The notes under the pieces were generated by a model. That model made no database searches, had not been told where the DNA came from, and saw nothing but the letters and a program-made list of their open reading frames with translations. Shown piece by piece: positions 1 through 5,267 of a stretch of 5,567 bases of DNA (its first letter is position 1; each line of letters starts with the position of its first letter). Location of the stretch: the NCBI GenBank assembly GCA_016185955.1, contig JACPMQ010000013.1, forward strand, positions 1-5,567, in the 5' to 3' direction. The DNA is from Candidatus Woesearchaeota archaeon. GTDB lineage: Archaea; Nanobdellota; Nanobdellia; Woesearchaeales; GW2011-AR4. Both the position numbers and the translations under genes were made by a program.

Positions 1-162
1 AGTTTAATTTAGTGCTTGTGCGGAGCCTTAAATGCCTCTCAACTTCGCAACATTTCATGTTGCTCAGGTCGCTTATCACAATCCTTTGGAGATTTCTGAA
101 TTGGCAAATTGCGCACAAGCACTGAATTTTGCACAAACCCTTTATGTGGTGTTAGCAGTTAC
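1..162 (-). repeat. Left copy of a ~200-bp structured inverted element (truncated by window edge)
   Basis: On the minus strand this copy matches the element at 5268-5470 over most of its length. It starts with GTAACTGCTAACA (162-150). A small stem CACA/TGTG (132-135 with 145-148) follows. A 12-bp stem joins 11-22 (AGTGCTTGTGCG) to 112-123. Inside are a stem at 79-84/98-103 with a 13-nt loop and a 7-bp central hairpin at 47-53/57-63. Only about 10 bases of the far end are present before the window edge, so the second terminal repeat is not seen. There is no convincing protein reading. The family is unknown to me: it could be a MITE-like element or a structured RNA gene. The repeat itself is certain; its nature is not. 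Confidence 0.88.
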
Positions 163-174
163 ACTAAAACAAAA

Positions 175-185
175 AAATTAAATAG
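175..185. promoter_or_regulatory. Putative TATA box between left repeat and structured RNA region
   Basis: AAATTAAATAG lies 13 bases from the end of the left repeat. Archaeal transcription usually begins about 25 bases from the TATA centre. That puts a plus-strand start near 205, just ahead of the nested stems at 224-354. A minus-strand start would fall near 155, inside the terminal repeat of the left element. The motif is AT-rich and not highly specific, so this is inferred from position. Confidence 0.35.
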
Positions 186-223
186 TTATGTCTCTTATCT
201 ATCATAAGGAAAAAAGAGATAGA

Positions 224-354
224 TTAAGGCTTATTTTATTATTTGGAATAAAATTAAAGCCCGTCACGAGAGTACCTACGGGAGCTGTCGCTAAATGCAA
301 GCTATGAACTTAGGGGTTAGTGTAACGGGCTACATTCATCCTTAATAAGCCTAA
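224..354 (+). ncRNA. Putative structured non-coding RNA with two nested stems
   Basis: Two long-range stems nest here. The outer one pairs AGGCTTATT (227-235) with AATAAGCCT (344-352), extendable to 224 and 354 with one bulge. The inner one pairs AGCCCGT (258-264) with ACGGGCT (325-331), and CAC (265-267) can then pair with GTG (320-322). The enclosed sequence is more GC-rich than its surroundings. The trinucleotide ACA follows directly after the inner stem (332-334), as in archaeal H/ACA guide RNAs. However, I could not draw a proper upper stem with a kink-turn, so the H/ACA call is weak. It is not a tRNA: the inner stem spacing is tRNA-like, but no T arm forms. The strand was chosen from the ACA position and the upstream TATA-like motif. 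Short open frames cross it (188-307 and 295-345) but look accidental. Confidence 0.35.
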
Positions 355-408
355 AAAAGCATTTAGAGCAAGCATTTAACTTAAAATCATAAATTATCAT
401 TTATTTCG

Positions 409-439
409 CTTATTGATGAGGAATTTAGTCTGAAATAGG
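409..439 (+). ncRNA. Weak C/D-box-like motif
   Basis: A C-box-like UGAUGA (414-419) and a D-box CUGA (430-433) are separated by 10 nt, a length suitable for a guide. They are bracketed by a 5-bp stem, CTTAT (409-413) with ATAGG (435-439). The base before UGAUGA is U rather than the usual purine, and no good C'/D' pair follows. This may be half of a C/D guide RNA or a chance match. Confidence 0.15.
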
Positions 440-479
440 CTTAATTAAGCTAGTTGAAGTACAGTTAAAGCTTGTTCTG

Positions 480-522
480 TTGTAAAAATTCAGCCGTTTT
501 ACGAATGATGGAATTTTTACAA
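480..522 (+). promoter_or_regulatory. 12-bp hairpin immediately upstream of the dnaG ribosome binding site
   Basis: TTGTAAAAATTC (480-491) and GAATTTTTACAA (511-522) are perfect reverse complements separated by a 19-nt loop. The hairpin ends 10 bases before the GGAGGT of dnaG. It could be a leader structure or protein-binding palindrome affecting dnaG, or the terminator of a transcript coming from the structured RNA region upstream. Its core AAAAATTC/GAATTTTT also appears in the terminator-like hairpin at 3817-3864, which favours the terminator reading. The palindrome is certain; the role is not. Confidence 0.45.
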
Positions 523-532
523 ATGTATGTTT

Positions 533-538
533 GGAGGT
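533..538 (+). promoter_or_regulatory. Shine-Dalgarno site that fixes the dnaG start
   Basis: GGAGGT is complementary to the 3' end of 16S rRNA and lies 7 bases ahead of ATG 546. A longer frame would begin at TTG 531, but that TTG abuts this site, and the protein from ATG begins with the usual archaeal DnaG N-terminus (MGKISPVAAKY). No comparable site precedes the other genes here. Confidence 0.85.
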
Positions 539-545
539 AATTAAA

Positions 546-1769
546 ATGGGAAAAATAAGTCCAGTTGCAGCAAAATACATAATTCACGCTACAATAGAGA
601 TTGAGGGAGTTGTTGACAGGCCAGATGTTATTGGAGCTATATTTGGTCAAACGGAAGGGCTTTTAGGAGCTGATTTGGAATTAAGAGAGCTTCAAAGATC
701 AGGAAGAATAGGAAGAATAGAGGTAAATACTGATACAAGATCAGGCAAAACAAAAGGAAGTATAGACATTCCTTCTTCTTTGGATAAGGCAGAAACATCA
801 ATTGTGGCTGCTGCGTTGGAAATAATACAAAGAATAGGGCCATGTACTGCTAAGATACAAACCCAAAATATAGAAGATGTGCGTGTGAGCAAAAGAACTT
901 TTGTTGTAGAAAGAGCCAAGGAGCTGTTAAAAAACCTTATGAATGCTTCAATGCCCGACTCGCAAGAGCTTACTGATGAAGTGGCATACTCCATAAGAGT
1001 TATGGAGATTCAGGAATACGGCAAGGAAAGGCTGCCAGCAGGGCCTGCTATAGACGAAAGCGAAGAAATAATTTTGGTAGAAGGCAGGGCAGATGTTTTA
1101 AATTTGCTGAAGCATGGCTTTAAGAATGTGATTGCGCTTAATGGCACATCTGTGCCGGAAACAATTGTAGATTTATGCAAGAAAAAGGTTGTAACAATAT
1201 TTGTTGACGGAGACAGAGGCGGAAATTTAATTGTTAAAGAGCTTGCATCATTAGCAGATGTTGATTATGTTGCTAAGGCGCCAGATGGCAAGGAAGTGGA
1301 GGAAATAACAAAAAAGGAAATACACCAGGCGTTAAGAAGCCGTATTTCCGGCGAGCAGGCTAAACTTGAGCTTGCCAGAGAAACAGAAGCTTACGCTGAA
1401 AGAAGGCCTTTATTTTTCAGCAGGCCTATGGTTCAACCGAAGATTCTTCCTTTTAACAATAGGAGAGTTATTTTGCCGTTAGAGCAGAAACAAAAATTTA
1501 AGGAAATGCTGGAAAATTTGATTGGCACCCGAGGCGCGCAAGTGCTTGACCAAAAATTAAATGTGCTTGGAAAAGTCCCTATAAGTGAGCTTGTACCAAC
1601 AATAAAAAGCCTTAACAATGCTGCATATGCGATTATTTTTGATGGCAGTGTGGATAAGGAGCTAGCTAAAGCAGCCGAAAGCGTAAATGTAAAGTATCTC
1701 ATAGGCATGGATTCAAAAATAAAGCCAAATGAGTGCAAACCTATCGTATTAACGGTTAATGAATTGTAA
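546..1769 (+). CDS. dnaG: Archaeal-type DnaG (TOPRIM primase-like protein / exosome subunit)
   Basis: This is a 407-residue protein from ATG 546, a normal length for archaeal DnaG. The N-terminal part carries the conserved pattern KYIIHATIEIEGVVDRPDVI, followed by GAIFGQTEGLLG (about residues 16-46). The TOPRIM domain spans about residues 172-255, with the catalytic glutamate in VEGRADV (E179) and the metal-binding aspartates in DGDRGG (D221, D223). The archaeal motif KAPDGKEVEEIT follows at about 244-255. The C-terminal domain (about 300-407) contains the family-typical KFKEMLENLIGTRGA and a closing YLIGMD segment. Known biology of the family: archaeal DnaG is a stable subunit of the RNA-degrading exosome, binding Csl4. 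It shows primase activity in some species, although the main replicative primase is PriSL. All key residues are present. The next gene is on the same strand but has its own promoter, so dnaG is probably a single-gene unit. Confidence 0.96.
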   Translation: MGKISPVAAKYIIHATIEIEGVVDRPDVIGAIFGQTEGLLGADLELRELQRSGRIGRIEVNTDTRSGKTKGSIDIPSSLDKAETSIVAAALEIIQRIGPCTAKIQTQNIEDVRVSKRTFVVERAKELLKNLMNASMPDSQELTDEVAYSIRVMEIQEYGKERLPAGPAIDESEEIILVEGRADVLNLLKHGFKNVIALNGTSVPETIVDLCKKKVVTIFVDGDRGGNLIVKELASLADVDYVAKAPDGKEVEEITKKEIHQALRSRISGEQAKLELARETEAYAERRPLFFSRPMVQPKILPFNNRRVILPLEQKQKFKEMLENLIGTRGAQVLDQKLNVLGKVPISELVPTIKSLNNAAYAIIFDGSVDKELAKAAESVNVKYLIGMDSKIKPNECKPIVLTVNEL

Positions 1770-1809
1770 AATATTATTCCGTTACCACATAAAAGTATAC
1801 ACTATTGTT

Positions 1810-1820
1810 TTTATATTAAA
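1810..1820 (+). promoter_or_regulatory. TATA box for a leaderless permease-methyltransferase gene
   Basis: TTTATATTAAA is centred near 1815, about 24 bases before ATG 1839. This places the expected transcription start at or next to the start codon. Together with the absence of any Shine-Dalgarno sequence before 1839, it indicates leaderless translation. Confidence 0.65.
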
Positions 1821-1838
1821 GTGATAATTTTTTAATTA

Positions 1839-3743
1839 ATGGCTGAATTAAAGAGGGCTTTAGGTTTTGGGACTATACTTTCTCTTGCAATTGCTTCTAT
1901 AATGGGCACTGGCTTGTTTTTTGGAAGCGCAATTGGCGCTTCTTATTCAGGAAACGCTTCTATCTTATCTTGGGTTATAATCTCATTTGTTTCAGTTTAT
2001 ATAAGCATGTTCTTTGGCGAGTTAGTTTCAATGTTTCCAAAAGCAGGAGGTGTTTATGAATTTTCAAAGCATGCTTACACAAGATTCATTTCATTTTTAA
2101 TGGGATGGCTTGCGTGGATCATAGGAAATTTAACCACTGCATTGGTCATAGTAGCTGCCATTGATTATTTAATTCCGGACAATTCAAAGATTATAACCAA
2201 GGTAGTAACAAGCATAATTATTATTATAATATTGAATGTAGTTGCATTTTACGGCATTGAAGCAAGCGGCTATTTGGTAGTTATTCTTGCAGCATTATCC
2301 ATCGGTATACTTTTGTCAGTAATTTTTCCAGGCATATTTTATGTAGATTTAGCTAATTTGCATCCTTTTTTTGCCTTCGGCACATCATCTGTGCTAATCA
2401 CAATATTCTTTATTGCAGAGTCTTTCTTTGGATGGGAATCTGTAACTTACTTATCTGAAGAAACTATAAATGCAGAAAAGGCAATACCAAAAGCATTAGT
2501 TTATGGAACAATTTTAGTCGGAGTTTTGGCAATTTCAATTTCCTTTGTTTCATTAAGCATTATACCTTGGAAAATTCTGAGTATAACCCCAGCGCCATTA
2601 TCATTAATCTTCGAAAGAATATACGGCATGTTTGGATATATCTTTAGTTATGGAGTCTTTATTGCTTTAATAGGCTCTGCTGCCAGCAGCATAGTGACAA
2701 TGCCAAGGCTTATACTGGCTTTGGCAAGAGATAAGCTGTTTATTTCACAATTAAGCGAAGTGCATCCTAAATACCACACCCCTTATAAAGCGATTATATT
2801 CCAGACAGTAGTAAGCCTTGTTATATTCGGAATGGCTTTTGGAAGATATAAAACGCTTCTAAGCTTATTGCTTCCACTGGGCTTGATAATGTATGTGTTT
2901 GTTATACTCGCAATACCAATATTAAGGCATAAGTATCCTGATGTAAAGAGGGGCTTTAAAGCGCCTTTTGCAAATTTTGGCTCTCTTTTATTGGCATTAT
3001 TCTTAATATTGCTAATGTTTTTATGGATAAAACAGGAGCCAAATGCAATCCAATTGCTAAAGCTTGCGCTGTCATTTATTTTAATTGGAATTCCAATCTA
3101 TTTGCTGCTGGAAATATATTATGATCCTGATTTTATTATCAAAGTCAATGATGTATTGGCTTACTTTACCTTATTAGCTGAAAGGGTCATATTACCAAAA
3201 GGAGTGAGGAAAGAGATACTTACATTGCTTGGAGATATTAAAAACAAAACAATACTGGAATTTGGATGCTCTGTCGGCACACTTACACTGCACCTTGCAG
3301 AAAAAGTAAAGCCAAATGGCAAAGTTTACGCTACCGACCTTTCGGAAAAGGATCTTGCAATTACAAAAAACCGCATGATAAGGAGAGGGCATATGCATGT
3401 TGTGATAATACACGACGAGCATCAAGTTAATAGGGTTCATCCTGACATTCCAAAAGTTGATGGGGTAATAAGCATAGGGATGATGGGCTATATACAGGAT
3501 GTAAAAAAAGTGCTTGTTGAAATGAGGGATTTGCTGCCTTATGGAGGAAAAATTGTGTTTGTTGAGTATGTTGATTTTTTTAAGGTAATACCAAATGTTG
3601 CATGGCTAAGCAATGACTTGGTAATTGAAAAAATTTTCAGGGATGCGGGCTTTTCCGTCTATGTTATAAGGAAAAAGGGCTTATTTTGGAACTATGTGTA
3701 TGTCTACGGAATAAAATTTCAGAGGGACATACCTTATATATAG
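1839..3743 (+). CDS. APC-family amino acid permease fused to a C-terminal SAM-dependent methyltransferase
   Basis: This is a 634-residue fusion. Residues 1 to about 425 form a complete APC-type permease with about 12 hydrophobic segments. Its motifs include MGTGLFFG in the broken first helix (22-29), FPKAGGVYEF (66-75), the helix-6 hallmark FFGWESVTYLSEETINAEKA (196-215), then LALARDKLF and HPKYHTPYK. These place it among proton- or sodium-coupled amino acid transporters; the substrate cannot be read. Residues about 450-634 form a class I methyltransferase: SAM motif I LEFGCSVGTL (473-482), acidic D500 ending strand 2 (YATDLS), strand 4 DGVISIGMMG (541-550), and LLPYGGKIVFVEY (565-577). The C-terminal pattern AGFSVYVIRKKGLFWNYV resembles lipid- or quinone-type methyltransferases, but this is only a resemblance. 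The frame is continuous, with no Shine-Dalgarno or ATG at the domain boundary, so two separate genes are unlikely. The catalytic domain should face the cytoplasm. It ends inside a terminator-like hairpin. Confidence 0.88.
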   Translation: MAELKRALGFGTILSLAIASIMGTGLFFGSAIGASYSGNASILSWVIISFVSVYISMFFGELVSMFPKAGGVYEFSKHAYTRFISFLMGWLAWIIGNLTTALVIVAAIDYLIPDNSKIITKVVTSIIIIIILNVVAFYGIEASGYLVVILAALSIGILLSVIFPGIFYVDLANLHPFFAFGTSSVLITIFFIAESFFGWESVTYLSEETINAEKAIPKALVYGTILVGVLAISISFVSLSIIPWKILSITPAPLSLIFERIYGMFGYIFSYGVFIALIGSAASSIVTMPRLILALARDKLFISQLSEVHPKYHTPYKAIIFQTVVSLVIFGMAFGRYKTLLSLLLPLGLIMYVFVILAIPILRHKYPDVKRGFKAPFANFGSLLLALFLILLMFLWIKQEPNAIQLLKLALSFILIGIPIYLLLEIYYDPDFIIKVNDVLAYFTLLAERVILPKGVRKEILTLLGDIKNKTILEFGCSVGTLTLHLAEKVKPNGKVYATDLSEKDLAITKNRMIRRGHMHVVIIHDEHQVNRVHPDIPKVDGVISIGMMGYIQDVKKVLVEMRDLLPYGGKIVFVEYVDFFKVIPNVAWLSNDLVIEKIFRDAGFSVYVIRKKGLFWNYVYVYGIKFQRDIPYI

Positions 3744-3787
3744 CAAAACACTAAAAAATCTGCAAGGCAGATTTTTTAGTGTTTTGC
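3743..3787. terminator. Perfect 21-bp palindrome at the end of the permease-methyltransferase gene
   Basis: Positions 3743-3763 and 3767-3787 are perfect reverse complements with a 3-nt loop (AAG). The first base is the last base of the TAG stop codon. Each arm carries an A6 or T6 run. The position between convergent genes favours a transcription terminator or mRNA 3'-end stabilising structure. Archaeal terminators are usually simple U tracts, so the length of this hairpin is notable. Confidence 0.65.
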
Positions 3788-3816
3788 GATGACGAAGTTA
3801 AAGGCACGGCATTGCT

Positions 3817-3864
3817 AAAAATCAAAAATTCCTCCAATCTATGTTGGTGGAATTTTTGATTTTT
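3817..3864. terminator. Long hairpin at the end of the pilin operon
   Basis: Arms 3817-3832 and 3849-3864 are perfectly complementary (16 bp). After one T/T mismatch a further CCAA/TTGG pairs, leaving a 6-nt loop. On the minus strand the stem includes the first two bases of the stop codon of the last pilin gene (3865-3863). The arms are rich in A and T, giving U-rich stretches in both directions, so it could work for either convergent transcript. Confidence 0.65.
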
Positions 3865-4264
3865 ATTTGGGATTGATATAAACAATCCCATTGTCCTTCT
3901 TGATTAAATTTGCTCCAACGTTAAGGTTTCCTACAACATTCTCCTGCAGAAATAAAATATGCTCTTTGTCAACATAATCCACCACAAGCTCGCGATTGCT
4001 GATAATTTTTATAGTGTAAGTGTTTCCTTTTACCTTATCCGGAAGGTTGAAGTTCCTTGAATAGCCATTTGTAGCTGATTTTGCAAGATTTATCTCATTT
4101 TCTGCCACTATTGCTATGTCTTCTGTAATTTTCTGCCTCTCAGTTTCCTTTGACTCTAAAATTTTTGAGGCAATAACAGCGAGAAAGCCAAGAAATACAA
4201 AAAACATGAAAGCCATCAATATTACAAATTCCACGGCAAATTGAGCGTTATTTTTTTTGAGCAT
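3863..4264 (-). CDS. Class III signal peptide protein (type IV pilin-like), third in operon
   Basis: This is a 133-residue protein. It has a short positive N-terminus (MLKKNNA), then QFAVEF followed by a hydrophobic helix (residues about 13-34). The glutamate is at position +5 after the predicted cleavage before Q8, as in archaeal type IV pilins processed by an EppA or PibD-type peptidase in the membrane. After the helix comes a charged, coiled-coil-prone segment (ILESKETERQKITEDIAIVA), then a beta-rich region with IISNRELVV (88-96), which also occurs in the upstream gene. There are no cysteines. The start at 4264 overlaps the stop of an 8-codon mini-ORF (TAATG), in a tandem duplication that follows the preceding gene. 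No Shine-Dalgarno is seen, so translation may depend on coupling. Its exact role (major or minor pilin, or archaellum-like subunit) cannot be read. Confidence 0.85.
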   Translation of the reverse strand: MLKKNNAQFAVEFVILMAFMFFVFLGFLAVIASKILESKETERQKITEDIAIVAENEINLAKSATNGYSRNFNLPDKVKGNTYTIKIISNRELVVDYVDKEHILFLQENVVGNLNVGANLIKKDNGIVYINPK

Positions 4265-4292
4265 TATTTTTTCATTATTTTTTTGAGCATTA
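4248..4292 (-). repeat. Tandem duplication of a start-codon region
   Basis: On the minus strand TAATGCTC, an A run and TAA occur twice: 4292-4275 with seven A, and 4266-4248 with eight A. Eight bases (TGAAAAAA) lie between the units. The first unit joins the stop of the middle pilin gene to ATG 4290 and the second carries the true start of the last gene. ATG 4290 opens a frame MLKKIMKK that stops at 4266-4264, sharing its last A with the true start codon. Confidence 0.75.
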
Positions 4293-4742
4293 TGCCTTGC
4301 TTATAAGAACCTGCGCGCCTTTATTAACTGACTCTATTTTTACCTTATTTAATCCGGAAACTGCCAAATCTGTTAATTTGCATATATCACCGCTACATTC
4401 ATTTGAAACAATTTTTACCGGTGAAAAGAAAACCATTTCAATGTCGCCTATAGCTGATTCCATCTTAAAAACCAATTCCCTGTTGGAAATAATGTATATA
4501 TCTTTCACATTTTTTGGCATGCTTGCATCCAAAGTTATTTTTGAGCCTTCCCCTGAAAAATAAACAACCTTAACTGTTTCTATTACATTCCTGCCAATCT
4601 GGTTTATCTGGGAGTCGAGAATCTGCACATTTGATTCGGAAGCATAACTAAAAAAAAGATAGGTTGTTGGGACTATAATTCCAAGGGTTATAGCTATTAT
4701 CATCAAATACTCAAAGGCAGATTGCGATTTATTGGCATTCAT
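4290..4742 (-). CDS. Class III signal peptide protein (type IV pilin-like), second in operon
   Basis: This is a 150-residue protein. MNANKS precedes QSAFEY, which has the +5 glutamate (E11) after predicted cleavage before Q7. A hydrophobic helix follows (about residues 12-33), with an unusual VPTT break. The globular part has two cysteines (C116, C121) close together in NECSGDICKL, possibly a disulfide. It shares the string IISNRELVF (84-92) with the third gene. Its start lies 9 bases after the stop of the first pilin gene, with no clear Shine-Dalgarno, so it is co-transcribed. The stop of the first gene forms TAATG with an out-of-frame ATG at 4752, which would encode only seven residues. Assignment to the pilin-like class rests on the signal peptide; the soluble part is not recognised. 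Confidence 0.85.
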   Translation of the reverse strand: MNANKSQSAFEYLMIIAITLGIIVPTTYLFFSYASESNVQILDSQINQIGRNVIETVKVVYFSGEGSKITLDASMPKNVKDIYIISNRELVFKMESAIGDIEMVFFSPVKIVSNECSGDICKLTDLAVSGLNKVKIESVNKGAQVLISKA

Positions 4743-4751
4743 TATTTATCA

Positions 4752-5222
4752 TTATGGATTAACAATTGAGGTTATTTTCCCGTTTACAGTATGTTCGGGG
4801 CAGTTATTTGTGGCAGGAGCGCAATAATCCATAGAAATTTTTGCTTCTGCCCTTTCTCCAGCGATAAAGCCACCGTCTTTACAATCAGTGAATTTAAAAT
4901 CTTTTTCTTCAGATGCTTTCCAGCCTGAAATTAATGTGGGAGCTTTGCAATTTAATGGCAATGCCACATCATTGGTTATGCTAAGACTTTTGACATCAAT
5001 TAACTCACCAAGATTGTTTGCCAGTTTAAACCTTATTTCATCGCCGGAAAAGCTGAAGTCAATGCATTCAAATTGCGAAGTAAAAACGCATTTTTGCGGC
5101 AGAAATTTGGAAAAATTAAAAATCCCGAAGTAGTACAAAGTCCCTATAGTTATCATTATCACAAGGAATGCCCATGCGTATGTTGTTAAAAATTCCAATG
5201 CTGCCTGTGATTTTTTTGGCAT
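4752..5222 (-). CDS. Class III signal peptide protein (type IV pilin-like), first in operon
   Basis: This is a 156-residue protein with a textbook archaeal class III signal peptide: MPKKS, then QAALEFLTTYAW. Cleavage is predicted before Q6 and the +5 glutamate is E10. The hydrophobic helix runs from about residue 11 to 33 and packs into the filament core in known pilins. The exposed part has six cysteines (C45, C53, C92, C114, C134, C141), suggesting up to three disulfides. Sequences such as YAWAFLVIMITIGTLYYFG and IDFSFSGDEIRFKLANN resemble many uncharacterised archaeal proteins of this class. It leads the operon. The TATA region centred near 5248 is about 25 bases from ATG 5222, so the mRNA is probably leaderless. 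No peptidase or assembly ATPase gene is in the window. Confidence 0.9.
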   Translation of the reverse strand: MPKKSQAALEFLTTYAWAFLVIMITIGTLYYFGIFNFSKFLPQKCVFTSQFECIDFSFSGDEIRFKLANNLGELIDVKSLSITNDVALPLNCKAPTLISGWKASEEKDFKFTDCKDGGFIAGERAEAKISMDYCAPATNNCPEHTVNGKITSIVNP

Positions 5223-5238
5223 AATAGATGCACTAAAA

Positions 5239-5257
5239 AATGTTTATTATAAACATT
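5239..5257 (-). promoter_or_regulatory. Pilin operon promoter with a perfect palindrome over the TATA box
   Basis: AATGTTTATTATAAACATT is a perfect 9+1+9 palindrome containing the minus-strand TATA sequence TTTATAATAAA. A BRE-like CGAAA lies just upstream on the minus strand (5260-5256). The centre is about 25 bases from the first pilin ATG. The symmetry could reflect an operator for a dimeric regulator, or a promoter usable in both directions, since the structured repeat begins at 5268. Confidence 0.65.
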
Positions 5258-5267
5258 TCGGAAAAAC

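Noticed and set aside
188..307. 39-codon plus-strand ORF starting MSLIYHKEKRD and ending VAKCKL
   Set aside because: Its ATG is only about 8 bases from the TATA-like motif, it has no Shine-Dalgarno, and it runs through both 5' arms of the nested RNA stems. It probably arises by chance.
258..331. tRNA gene suggested by 7-bp complementary ends 74 bases apart
   Set aside because: No T arm with a GTTC-type loop and no anticodon arm form between the ends.
220..345. Possible decayed C-terminus of a transposase (a frame reading ARHESTYGSCR, a stop, then MQAMNLGVSVTGYIHP)
   Set aside because: The feeling of a transposon-protein tail is vague, there is a stop in the frame, and no zinc-finger or catalytic motif precedes it. 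The paired stems explain the sequence better.
410..440. Hammerhead ribozyme suggested by UUGAUGAG and a nearby GAAA
   Set aside because: The core needs CUGAUGA, stem II does not form properly, and no matching cleavage-site stem was found.
439..450. 12-bp palindrome GCTTAATTAAGC
   Set aside because: It is a short AT-rich palindrome expected fairly often in such sequence. No linked function is visible.
531..545. Upstream TTG start for dnaG
   Set aside because: It adds five residues that overlap the Shine-Dalgarno sequence itself. ATG 546 matches the family N-terminus.
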